Positions 41,141-52,611 of a stretch of 64,000 nt of DNA are shown here, one piece after another. Every line of letters begins with the position of its first letter. Positions within the stretch are counted from its first letter, which is position 1. Position numbers and translations under genes: made by a program. Origin of the DNA: Nemertoderma westbladi (Eukaryota > Xenacoelomorpha > Nemertodermatida > Nemertodermatidae); assembly GCA_032718475.1 (NCBI GenBank), contig JAUCBJ010005874.1:1-64000 (forward strand). Direction: 5' to 3'. A model generated the notes under the pieces. That model searched no databases. It saw nothing but the letters and a program-made list of their open reading frames with translations, and had not been told where the DNA came from.

Positions 41141-42745
41141 CGATATCATTTTATATTTGTTTTTATTTTATATTTATGTATGTATTATTATGTAATTTTA
41201 TTATAATCGTTTCCTTTAATGTTATTTAGTAGAATGTTATTTTAGTGATTATTTAGTAGATTAGTGCAATATATTAGTGTTTATTACGTAATTACATATA
41301 TATAATATATATTTAGTGTGACGGCGAGAAACAATTTTTTCTCTTTCCTTACTGTCCATATCATATTATAAATACGTGACTACAGTAAGATGAAATGTCC
41401 GTACTTATTAAAGTACAATAAAGCCCCTACTATATTTAAGTATTATTGGTAGGCAGAGTATTAGGAATGCAAAGTTCAGATCCTCGTGTCTCGGCTAAAC
41501 CAAGCTCTGGGTAGACCTTGGAAACGACTTGCCTCTTCACACTGACATTGCTTCGTGCGATATTGCTCTTCTACCTTATATTAAATAATACATATAGTAG
41601 CGTGATGTCCATATAACAGTAGCGTAAAACGCAAATAAATCTGTTAAACCTTTTGACCATCTGTAATTCTAGTCGATTAAGATATCGCGGCACCCACCGA
41701 TATACTTGAAAGACAAATTCTAGAATCAGTGGTTAACGTCCCCAGACAAGTTCTGGAATAAATCGGTGCCCATCTTAAATATTAATTTAATATTTATTAA
41801 AATCTGTAAAATTCAGATCCTTTAAAATTTCTAGTCAATTAAGATATCGCAGCACTTACAGATACTCTTAAAAGACAATTTTCATAGAATTAAGGATCCT
41901 ATGTCCCCAGACCTGCTCTGGAATCAAATTGTGTCAATTTTAACATCAAATAATAAAATTCACGGGAATAAAATTAAATTCATATTTTAAATGAATTTCA
42001 TAAATTGTCATTTTGTGCAATTTATAACATTCCCAAAATTCCATTAATTAATAGATCATGGGAGCGGAGATTCATCCTATTGAGTGTATTAGAGTGCGAG
42101 AATCTCCAACATATAGTCAATAGCCGATAAAATTAATAAAATCAGGTATAAAGAGGATATTGACAATTAAAGAATTACTATTAAATAGCATTCCAGATCT
42201 GTATGCATGAGAATTACCCTAATTCTACCGCTAGCTTTCCATAATGTCACCATAGCAACACCCACGCTAGAATTAGAAGCAAGTTAAAGAAACAATAGAA
42301 AGCTTGTCACATTGCATAGCATAGAGAATACATAGCACACTGTTAGTATCCAAAGATACACAGTAATAACGTGACATTCTGGAAGGCACTGACTAACGGA
42401 CAAATGGCCTGTATGTGTACAATTGGTGACAGTTGTGTGGAATTTGTGCGTTTATAGGTGAATGTTACTGCTAAAGTATGTTTACAGTAGCTAGTCGCAA
42501 TTGTGAAAGTAGCCCAACTCTCCTATAGAAAGAACCTAAAGTGGATTCAAGCCTTTGGGACGGACAGTGGAGTGACTTGTGCCGGTTATCGTTGTCGTGC
42601 TGTTGCTACATGTTGGCGTAAACACCGCGACGACGGTACATCGGTTCTGAGAATCCCACTGTCTGGGGGCAAAGAGAGGTAGGCAGCGACGTCCGCTCGC
42701 CTAAACATAAACTCATTTCGATATTAATAAACTCAGATAGCAGAT
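41141..42745. other. LTR-R interior, non-coding
   Basis: The sequence is AT-rich. Near 41645-41965 a block of about 160 bp occurs twice in tandem with clear divergence (for example TTAAGATATCGC in both). No frame of interest is seen until 42746. Confidence 0.5.
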
Positions 42746-44194
42746 ATGACGGAGTTGATAGAAGATGATCTTGGTATCAGGGAGCGATATACTCTACCTT
42801 TACAAGCATTTGTGGATAGCTTGATACGCGGTGAAACCGATCCAACCATTACGGAGGACGATGGTCGTTATATCGAACCGCCGATGTCCCAAGAGCAACT
42901 TACGCGTGAATTGGACTATCGAAAATTCACCGCTCGCTATACGCATCGTAATAGTACGTATATGGACTTCCTAACTACCGGCCATCCTATCGATTTACAT
43001 GATACGGACGATGTAGACACCGAAAGGGAAATGGTTCTATTTAAATATCATACCCAGCGGAGTCGTAACGATAAACCGAGAATAGATCACGAAAATTCTA
43101 TTCGTAACAGACTGGGAAGACGAACCAATATGCCTAGAATCTGAGGAGATTCTGCCTATCGCGCCCGGAACAGCGACAACGATTACCTCCTAGAATGGTA
43201 TCAAGGTCCACAGTGTCTCACTGCGTACGATTATCGCCATGCCAACTATGTTTCTCGGCAACGTTGTCGGTTATGCGCATCGAGAGACCATGTTACGCCC
43301 ATGGACACAAACGTCCGCTGTTCCTATTTCCACGAACAACCGGCGATGGAAATTTATTGCGCGTATTGCAGACTCAATAACTTGCGCATTTTTGCGGTTT
43401 GCCCTCCATTTATGACTCAATGTCACCATTGTCAACTAAAGGGACACGCCAGTTTCGATTGCCCTTTTAATCACGATTTGGAAAGCGTAGATGAAATGAT
43501 CCCACTACGTTACATCAGAGCTTGGGAAGCGAACGCTGATTTACATTGTGATTCGCGCCATCGCTATTATCCTGGACGCGCTTACGAAGGAGTTTATGCG
43601 TTCCATCCTTATCTATTCGCTTCGGTCGAACAGAAATCACGCATATCGAGTTACGAACTACTAAAGCGTGTCGGAGAATGTATTTCAACCAAATTCGTAC
43701 GCAAATTTCTCAGGAGTGTTAATCCTAGCGACCTTCATTCCTATAACTTAATCAATTATATCCGTCAGGATCCAGACTATGGAGACTTATTTGTTAACTC
43801 ACACCCCGAGTTACAGGAAGTATATCGACGGCCTTACGAATACTGAGCCCGCGAACGCGAGTTGGAAAGAACCATTAAACCCCGGAGGTTTCTAACTGCC
43901 TATGGTCCACCCACGGCTCTCGTTCAGACCACTCGTAAAGGACCCGTAAGAGCGGCTGTCTTAAAACGACCTCTCAAAGCCGTTAGACCCCTCTCCCCCG
44001 ACGTTGATGTCAATCAACCCGGTACTTCGACTGGCGGATACACCGACCATAATCCTACACCCTCTGATGCAATCATATTGCACCCTTCACCCAGGAGTTA
44101 TAGCCCTCCTTGTAAAGTGGCTCGCCCCAAAGAGAAAAAGACTCTGGCTAGCTTTAAAAAACTGCGCAAACGCCGTCCGCGCAAGAAAGACTAA
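42746..44194 (+). pseudogene. LTR-R zinc-knuckle ORF with two in-frame TGA
   Basis: One + frame of 483 codons runs from ATG 42746 to TAA 44194 and is broken only by TGA at 43142-43144 and 43844-43846. The N-terminal 130 residues are acidic and helical. A Cys/His cluster follows: CRLCASRDH at 43265, CAYCRLNN at 43358, and a regular CX2CX4HX4C knuckle, CHHCQLKGHASFDC, at 43421-43462. The second and third clusters are separated by six residues, as in the BEL accessory ORF, and the second shares a CxYCR start with it. The C-terminus is very basic (KKLRKRRPRKKD), like a nuclear or RNA-binding tail. Function is unknown; nucleic-acid binding is likely. Confidence 0.6.
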
Positions 44195-44262
44195 CTGTTT
44201 AGAGTATTTACATATATTAGAAACTGTGATTTTTGTATATTTATAAACTTGAATCCCATTTT

Positions 44263-44272
44263 CTGGGAACGG
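44263..44272 (+). other. Possible polypurine tract of LTR-R
   Basis: A short purine-rich stretch, TGGGAACGG, directly precedes the 3' LTR at 44273. It is shorter and less pure than the BEL tract. Confidence 0.35.
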
Positions 44273-45464
44273 TGTAAAAGCTTTTGCGGATATACTCAGT
44301 CCCCCTTGCCCGCAAGGTACCGTTATAGGTGTTTTAACGGACATAAAAGTCATTCTTCGATATGTGTGCTTTGGTGGACATGGTAAGGCAAAAAACCCAC
44401 AATGCGTAAAATACCCTGGCACAGCTTAGCCTTGATGATTCAGATTACGACATCTAACAGCTGGTTGCTGACATGGAAACGGCCATTGGACACATGGTTC
44501 TTTGTTTAGCATAACAGCCAATCAGAGCGATTTTTTCTGTCGATGTGGAGCTTTTTGGCAGATCATGCTAGGAGTGTTCAGTCTTACTGTTTTTCTTGAT
44601 ACTGTTGTGTTGTTTCTATCTAGGCCAGGAACACCGGCTCTAGAGTCAATTCGTTTCAGACTTTAGAAGAAACATTAGTAGGCTTAAGATTATAGAGCGT
44701 ATAACTGTTATCATAACACAACTCACATAACATATCAATCGGCTTGTCATATCATATCTTAACCTACCGTCTTAATGCTTTTTACTGTTGTCATATTTTG
44801 TATCAGTTGGTTGAATATTATTTGGAGAACATTTATAAAGAACCCAAATTTCCCAATTTTCTTGATACACTACAGGTTAGAGAGACAGGTTACATATAGC
44901 GATTGCGACTTATATTATTGTGGTTTGTAGTGAATTTAATGCTATTTGATAAGCACTACATGAGTCAGTTGCTGTTCTCTTTATACATGATAAAATTCAT
45001 TGACGGTCGGCAAATTAGTGAGCAGTATTGTGTGTTACCGGTAGTGTGCATGATTGTGACTGATAACTAAGCATTTCCTAAAGAATGCGCCTCATACGTG
45101 AATCATAAGCCTTACCGACTTAGAGTTGTGTTTAGTACAAGTCATATCTCTGTTTACCTAGATAGAGCGCCACGTCCTAAAGGAACTGTTAATATTTCCC
45201 GAAAGTGAATAATATTAGTCAGAAATTATTATTAACGATCAATCGAATAATACAGTAAGCTTACACTGCAATAATAATCTAAGCCCTCAGAATCCAGTCT
45301 CCCGGGTATATCCAGCGGGTGAATGGACGCGCACTAGGCTGGCTTCTGCTAATGTTGTGTTTATTGGTATTAAATATTTGTCAATTTCTAAAGTCTATTT
45401 ATAAACCAAAAGACATATAAATTTTGGCAGGTTAAACTGCTAAAGGTCTTCAAAAGCGCGTACA
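44273..45464 (+). repeat. LTR-R 3' LTR
   Basis: A 1192-bp uninterrupted LTR from TGTAAAAGC to GCGCGTACA, followed by AAATC. Compared with the 5' LTR I noted a 2-bp indel near the start and scattered single changes, for example GACTTAGAGTTG versus GACTTACCGTTG. Confidence 0.9.
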
Positions 45465-45599
45465 AAATCCCAGGGCAGGACGAGGACAGGTCTAAATAAT
45501 AGATACTAAAGTACACAAACTACTACTGGCGAGATCGGTGCCTGATGTCTTCCCCTAAACTTGGGCGAATCAAATGCCTGGGCTAACGTGACAATCAGG

Positions 45600-45762
45600 G
45601 TGACTGGTCCCTAACCGGTGCGGCAGATGTACAGTCTACAGAAACAGACCAAACTCGCGAGAAAACAATCCCCGCATAGCGAATCCTAACTACCGCTAAT
45701 TGACCTAGACTACTGTAGACTTGCTGTGGTGTGATTTATATGGGTGTAATAATACGAGCCAG
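45600..45762 (-). repeat. Dispersed repeat, copy 2 (inverted)
   Basis: The reverse complement matches 8890-9062, including TTAGGATTCGCT and CCATATAAATCACACC. The copy lies about 135 bp after the LTR-R 3' LTR. The rest of 45470-46345 has no recognised gene. Confidence 0.6.
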
Positions 45763-46345
45763 TGAGTCAACCGAACACTAGTGTAAAGCAATACTGCTGA
45801 CAGCACAAGCAGTCAAAGGGTATAATGTCAGTAGAACAGTGGTGTGTATTGGTGAGTGCCTAGCAATATAATAACGGGATATTGTTACCAAGATGAACTG
45901 TTATATTAACGCAATAATTTTTATTGTCCGTTTAAATCCTTTTTTTGTCCTTATTTTTTGATTTTTTATTTCCTCCAAAAGTCTAATGTTAAGTTCCATG
46001 CTACCGGTTTCTCTACTGCTGTTCTCTCAGGCTATCAGTACCGGTATTGGTATATATAGCACTATTTTGCTGTATTGTATGTACAGATGTAGGTATAAAG
46101 CAGGTATTTCTGTATTTTAGTACCGGCACCGGTACTGCTATAGGCCTACTGTGTAGCCTACCATTTAAATACGGTAATGGTAGGCCTACCGGTTGTGCTA
46201 ATAAATTTTAAATAATTGATAGGCCAAACTGGATTGCAGGATTGTGGAAAATATGGATATACCTTTCACATAATTTAGGCCTATTACTGTATTAGTTTTA
46301 TAATCAATAATGGATCATGACTACTGTCTGAGTAGTGTTACGGAT

Positions 46346-47325
46346 AACCTGCTCCTTTCCCTGATTTGGTAAAGTGACTGTTTATTGTTTTGGTTAGAAA
46401 ATCCGGCCTTAACCTGCTCCTTTCGCTCAATTAGTTAAGTGATCGTTTATTGTTTTGGTTAGAAAATCCCGCCTCTGTAACCTGCTCCTCTCCCTCAATT
46501 GGTAATGTTATCGTTTATTGTTTTGGTTAGAAAATCCCGCCTCTGTAACCTGCTCCTTTCTCTCAATTGGTAATGTTATCGTTTATTGTTTTGGTTAGAA
46601 AATCCCGCCTCCGTAACCTGCTCCTTTCCCTCAATTAGTTAAATGATCGTTTATTGTTTTGGTTAGAAAATCCCGCCTCTGTAACCTGCCCCTTTCCCTC
46701 AATTAGTTAAATGATCGTTTATTGTTTTGGTTAGAAAATCCCGCCTCTGTAACCTGCTCCTTTCCCTGAATTGGTAAAGTGACCGTTTATTGTTTTGGTT
46801 AGAAAGGCCCGCCTCTGTAACCTGCCCCTTTCCCTCAATTAGTTAAATGATCGTTTATTGTTTTGGTTAGAAAATCCCGCCTCTGTAACCTGCTCATTTC
46901 CCTCAATTAGTTAAGTGATCGTTTATTGTTTTGGTTAGAAAATTCCGCCTCTGTAACCTGTCCCTTTCCCTCAATTAGTTAAATGATCGTTTATTGTTTT
47001 GGTTAGAAAATCCCGCCTCGGTAACCTGCTCCTTTCCCTCAATAAGTTAAGTGATCGTTTATTGTTTTGGTTAGAAAATCCCGCCTCTGTAACCTGCTCC
47101 TTTCCCTCAATAAGTTAAGTGATCGTTTATTGTTTTGGTTAGAAAATCCCGCCTCTGTAACCTGCTCCTTTCCCTCAATTAGTTAAGTGATCGTTTATTG
47201 TTTTGGTTAGAAAATCCCGTCTCTGTAACCTGCTCCTTTCCCTGATTTGGTAAAGTGACTGTTTATTGTTTTGGTTAGAAAACTCGGCCTTAACCTGCTC
47301 CTTTCCATCAATTGGTAATTGTTTT
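46346..47325. repeat. 68-bp satellite
   Basis: About 14 units of 68 bp start AACCTGCTCCTTTCCCT, contain CGTTTATTGTTTTGGTTAG and end AATCCCGCCTCTGT. First and last units are more diverged. The same sequence, in reverse complement, forms the core of the fold-back element at 17687-18176. The small frames across it are not genes. Confidence 0.9.
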
Positions 47326-48469
47326 TGGCTATAAAATGAGTGTTTTGCTACGTCATGTGGTATTCGATTATCGACAACAACCACAAACTATTAAATATAG
47401 AGTCTTTTTACCACAGGCGCATATGGAAATCTATCTCATAGTCTATAAATCATGGAATCATGGAATGTTTTGGCACAGGCATAGTGAAATCAACTGTCTG
47501 ACAGTCCAGAAATCAGCAGTCTGACAGTTTGAAGAAATACATACATAAAAATTCATTAAAAGGACAATAAAAGTCATTAAAAGGACAACAAAAGTCATTA
47601 TGCATAATTCGTAAAAAAAAAATGACAAAAAAAGTCAAATAAAAGGACATAAAAAATCACTGCCTTATATTAACTATCAAAAGAACGGCTAACAGAGACA
47701 GGCAGTGATTATAGAAAAGCCCCCATATTGTAATGTATTGTATATTTATATACCTGCACCAAAACCTAGGTGCTGACAGGTTGGATCAGCTGTTAGTTGG
47801 CAGTGAAGCTCTAGCTAATACAGCTGATCCAGCGTTACTACGGTAACACATGTAATCATTATAACAGGATATGACAAACAGTAAAACAGAAATCTTAAGA
47901 CGCGTGTGTGTGTGTATGTTACGCTATAAAGCGAAATTTTGGATATTGGGATAATACTAGGTTTTGATGACTTTAATAAAATAATAATACCGGGTGCTAG
48001 CTACTAGTATAGCTAGTCGCTCTCTGTAGGTGCAATACTTACAAACTGACATCAAAGGGGCTCTCTCCTCCTATATTCACAACTCGATCGGACAATTACG
48101 GTGTTAGTAACTACGCCCGTGATCAGCACAGATACCGGACTCTGATTGTGAAATAGAGAATAGGGTGTTAATTTGCTACCGTACTACTAGCTGATCTGGT
48201 ATGTAAATTTATTCTAGAAATTTGTTGCTGCTGTGGTATACAGCAAATACCTAGCAGTACGTGGCAAGGGCGTGGTAGGGCATGGGCATTTTCAAGTTGT
48301 CGAATCATGGTTCAAAATGGGCGTGGGTGAATAGTGCGGGTTGGTTCCCTTATGCGATGCGGGCATTCCTTCCCCTTGCATTGTTGTAGTCTAAAGATTT
48401 AGGCAGCAGCTGTCTCAAGATAGATACGCTAAAAGCTACATGTTCTGAGTTTTCAGTGTATTTTTAACG
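47326..48469. other. No gene recognised
   Basis: The stretch is unique and AT-rich, with a few copies of AAAAGTCATTAAAAGGACA near 47550-47600. No coding signal is apparent. Confidence 0.5.
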
Positions 48470-48576
48470 TAAACAAACAATTTTAACAAATTGACAAAGT
48501 TTTACAAAATTGTTGAGGAGCTTTTCAAAGTGGGCTTTCCAACCATTGAGGCGATCGGCTGGTGATTCAGCCTTAA
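48470..48576 (-). pseudogene. LINE linker fragment beyond the piggyBac-like element
   Basis: The - strand reads KAESPADRLNGWKAHFEKLL, the standard linker between endonuclease and RT in APE-type LINEs. It continues the frame that ends at 50576 on the other side of the inserted element. It loses similarity near 48470. Confidence 0.75.
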
Positions 48577-50575
48577 CCCTATTACCACTGGGGTGTTTTG
48601 ACCATTAGCACCACTGGGGGGGGGGCCTATTCGGCCCACCCACTATATTTTTGTAGTCGTCTAATGAAATCCTACAAAATTTGGGCTGTTGGTGAAACAA
48701 CTATAGATGAACACTACCAAATCTTAAAAAGTTAAAATTTCATAAGCAGGGTCTCATAATTTTGATGAAAAATAAAAGTAGTCCCAGGACAAAATTACAA
48801 AATTTTTCGTTTTCTAAAAACTAATAGTGTGGCAGTGTTGGCTAGATTTAGTAGGTTTTTCAAGACGCTGAATCGAATGTGATTATATTCCACTTCCAAA
48901 AATTGAAGTGGATGCTATTTTTCGTGCACCTAAGAAGTGGGCGTGGCACTTCAAATTTTGAAAAATTAGATATTCAGAAAATGCCCCTACAGTAATTTTT
49001 TTATTTCAACGCATCTTTATGGGTTTTCTGGGCCGCTGAATCGATTGAAAGTAATATAGAAGCCTGAAGACTGAGTGGTTCGCCATTTTTGGTGCACCAA
49101 AATTAGGGCGTGGCACTTCAAATTTTGAAAAATACGAGATTCGGAAAATAAACCAAAATTGAAATTTTAACGAATTTATATAGGTTTTCCAGACCGCTGA
49201 ATCGATTGAAAGTAATATAGAAGCCTGAAGACTTAGAAGTTAGCCATTTTTTGAAATCAAAACTTTAGAGTTTTTTCCGAATAAAGAAATTTTGAAAATT
49301 TGAAGTGCCACGCCCTAATTTTGGTGCACCGAAAATTACGTACACAAAGGATTTGAGGCTTCTATATTACTTTCAATCGATTCAGCGCTCCAGAAAACCT
49401 ATAAAATTAATTTGAAATCAAAACTTTAGTGAATTTTCTGAATCTCGTATTTTTCAAAATTTGAAGTGCCACGCCCTAATTTTGGTGCACCAAAAATGGC
49501 GAACCACTAAGTCTTCAGGCTTCTATATTACTTTCAATCGATTCAGCGCTCCAGAAAACCTATAAAAATGCTTTGCAAATCAAAACTTTAGTGTATTTTC
49601 CGAATCTCGTATTTTTCAAAATTTGAAGTGCCACGCCCTAATTTTGGTGCTCCAAAAATGACGTACCACTACACTTACATACTTGTATAGAGCATTATAG
49701 AGCATTGAAAAATACGAGATTCGGAAAATAAACCAAAATTGAAATTTTAACGAATTTATATAGGTTTTCCAGACCGCTGAATCGATTGAAAGTAATATAG
49801 AAGCCTGAAGACTTAGAAGTTAGCCATTTTTTGAAATCAAAACTTTAGTGTTTTTTCCGAATAAAGAAATTTTGAAAATTTGAAGTGCCACGCCCTAATT
49901 TTGGTGCACCGAAAATTACGTACACAAAGGATTTGAGGCTTCTATATTACTTTCAATCGATTCAGCGCTCCAGAAAACCTATAAAATTAATTTGAAATCA
50001 AAACTTTAGTGAATTTTCTGAATCTCGTATTTTTCAAAATTTGAAGTGCCACGCCCTAATTTTGGTGCACCAAAAATGGCGAACCACTAAGTCTTCAGGC
50101 TTCTATATTACTTTCAATCGATTCAGCGCTCCAGAAAACCTATAAAAATGCTTTGCAAATCAAAACTTTAGTGTATTTTCCGAATCTCGTATTTTTCAAA
50201 ATTTGAAGTGCCACGCCCTAATTTTGGTGCTCCAAAAATGACGTACCACTACACTTACATACTTGTATAGAGCATTAGGGTGATCCAAACCAATAAAAAT
50301 AAATAAAAATAGCCCAAACATAAATAATTACTAAATCACGAATGACTTTGTCAAATTCGAAAATTTCAAAAAATTTGGTGCTGGAGACCAAATTTTGAGG
50401 TGGCACCCACATCGAAAAGTAGAAATCCAATTGCAACGGCGTTTTTTGCAAAAGATGCGGCATTAAATTTGGCTAATTCTCACAAAAAATTGGGCCGGTA
50501 CGTAATGTGGTTGCATAGTTACAGCAACTAAAAACTAGGAAGGGGCCGATTCGGCCCCCCCCAGTGGTAATAGGG
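48577..50575. mobile_element. piggyBac-like non-autonomous element at TTAA
   Basis: A 1999-bp element with perfect 17-bp ends, CCCTATTACCACTGGGG, flanked by TTAA at 48573-48576 and 50576-50579. This is the piggyBac insertion pattern. Inside are long AT-rich blocks present in both orientations (AATTTTGAAGTGCCACGCCC-like words) and a direct duplication of about 580 bp (49127-49706 and 49707-50280). No transposase frame is seen. It splits a LINE ORF. Confidence 0.88.
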
Positions 50576-52210
50576 TTAACCTTGGTGGTTGGTTGGCTTT
50601 TCCGCCCAGTAAGCAGATTGATCGATTTCCATGCTTGGGATGATTGCCTGCTGTCGTCAGCATCATTGATGGCATCAACCTGTTGGTTTATTAGCTTCTG
50701 TAGATTAGCAGAGTACTGCCTGTTCAGGGACCTAGATGCAGCCTTAACTGCATTCTTGGCCGCTGTAGTCTGTTTGAGTCGGGACTCTTTCTGCGCCTTA
50801 TGAAGGTCATTTCGGCACTTCTGAATTTTGTTGTCAGTCCAGGGGGCCCTTTTCCTGATTCGAGGGTATACAGGAACTGTTTCTGCAGCTGCTAACTTAA
50901 CTGCTTCTGTAAAGGCAGTATAGCCCTCACAGTGATCTGCCGCCTCATAGGCAAGAGCCTCATACCTGTTGCTCAGCTGTAGTGTGAAGCTGGATCTCAC
51001 ACTTGGCTGTTGCAACAGAGAGGACCAGTCATGCCGCGGCAAGGCAGATTTCGTTGTTCTGCTAGCACGCAGACTAAGTCTTACCTTGGCCACAATAAGG
51101 CGGTGATCACTGGAGAAGGGTCGAAGTGTAAATGCATTACAGTCTTGTATAGAGCTCCTGTATTTCCTACGAAACAGAATATGGTCTATCTGGGACTTGT
51201 GACCACTGGGTCCACTATGAGTCCATAGCTTTCCAGTTCGCTTCTTGAACTGGGTTCCAGCCGAAAACAATCCATTTCCAGAGATAAAATCCTGAAGATG
51301 GACAGAATTTCGGTTAACACTATTGCTATAGACCCAGGGCGATGTAGGTGATTGATGCAGACTTGCATTAAAGTCTCCCAGGAATGTTAAGAATGCATGC
51401 TGATCCACTCCATCAGTAGCTGCTTGTAGATTGTGGTAGAAATTGTCCACCTCCTCTACAGGGGCAACACTAGTTGGAGAGTAGCACACAATCAGAACCA
51501 CCTTAGGAAACTTCTTAGCCAGTCTTCCAGAACATGAGAAGTGGCAACGGATGATGCGGTTAGAGATTTGGTCTATTTTGTCCAATGCTGCATGTGCAGT
51601 TGGATTCATCAATAGACCAATTCCACCATTGCCACTATCATCTGCTGACGCGAGGGCGAGTCGCCAACCACCCCCCATGTCCTTAATCAGAACCTCATCA
51701 GTCTGTCCAGTCTGCATTCGGTGCTCAGAGAAAGAGAAAGCTAAGAGAAAGCTTATCTGCCAAGGCAGTCAGCTCACCTTGTCGCATTGGGGACCCGAGT
51801 GTTAGGGTGTTTACTGAGGCTAGTCTTGTGACTTGCCTCAGATTCACCAATGGCTTTGTTGGTCGGGGTGGAACATGAGAGTAGCCTCCAACTCCAGAAT
51901 CCCTCTCCCCATCACAATCTGGCCTTCCTGGTGACCCAGGGTTTGGGCCAGAAAGGTCATCAGGAAAGGGACTCAAATAATTGTTGGCTGCTCTCTCTCC
52001 AGTAGGGGGTGAGACAGGCAGCCGGTCAGGAGTTAACTGACGCCTGTGAGGCCGATTATGTCCGGTAATTCCACTGGCCTCTAGTGGCCGGACCTCCGCA
52101 TTGCTAATGTAATCCATAGTGGGGGTTGGGGGGTGCTTTTTTGCCGAGTCAGCTCTCGGGGCAAATACCACACCCTGGTTTGCCATTCCACAGGGTGGGT
52201 GTCGCAATGG
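50576..52210 (-). pseudogene. LINE N-terminal and endonuclease region
   Basis: The - strand has two frames. At 51725-52207 is a Pro-rich N-terminal part ending in the start of the endonuclease (LASVNTLTLG). At 50576-51717 is the rest of the AP-endonuclease: GGIGLLMNPTAH, VLIVCYSPTSVAP, LTFLGDFNA, QIDHILF and SSDHRLIV, followed by the linker to WKSINLLTGRKS. One frameshift near 51720 separates them. EN nicks target DNA for target-primed reverse transcription. It is interrupted at TTAA by the element at 48577-50575. The RTE-like look is from motif style only. Confidence 0.88.
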
Positions 52211-52611
52211 AGTCAGATATGAGGCCCATCACCCATATCTACTCTGGCGCACATGACCCACCATTGGCTGTTGCAGCTCATCTGCTGGGTCATGCCCTGT
52301 ACCCTTGCTGCCAGGTGCAGGTCGCAGTGAAGTGCTCTCAGAGTGGACATGAGAACACTCTGCTCCTGACCAGCCATTGGTAGATCACCATCTGCCTGGT
52401 CAGGCCATATACCCCTGCAGCCAAGTATATGGGTCCTTAATCCAGGACCAAGGGCGTCCTTATCCCAGAACGAAGGGGGTCCTAGTTACAGGACCAGATT
52501 TGCCCTAGTTAGAGGGTCTATGCAGCTACAGGTGGCACCTCCTTTATGCTGCATGGAGGTGGCAAGTTTTCTTGATCAATGACCTAGAATACCTGACCTG
52601 ACCTCACTATG
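52211..52611 (-). other. Probable LINE 5' leader
   Basis: This stretch lies between the EN-containing copy and the RT-containing copy. It holds repeated GGTC/CAGGACC words and no conserved frame. Given its place directly before the N-terminal frame on the - strand, it is probably the 5' leader of the LINE at 48.5-52.2 kb. Confidence 0.4.

Larger units (their letters stand above)
34592..45464 (+). mobile_element. LTR-R element: young LTR element lacking sense pol
   Basis: Two nearly identical direct repeats of about 1.19 kb (34592-36532, counting a later insertion, and 44273-45464) start TGTAAAAGC and end TACA. They are flanked by AAATC at 34587-34591 and 45465-45469. Together this defines an LTR element of 10.9 kb. 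The 7.7-kb interior has no sense-strand gag-pol. It holds tandem repeats, an ORF at 38776, an antisense Gypsy pol fragment at 39325-41140, and a zinc-knuckle ORF at 42746-44194. The LTRs differ at roughly ten positions, so insertion was recent even though the element lacks its own enzymes. Enzymes would have to come from another element. Confidence 0.85.

Noticed and set aside
34592-45464. Segmental duplication explanation for the two 1.19-kb repeats
   Set aside because: TGTA...TACA ends and exact 5-bp AAATC flanks, plus a separate solo copy with its own GACAC flanks, fit LTRs much better.
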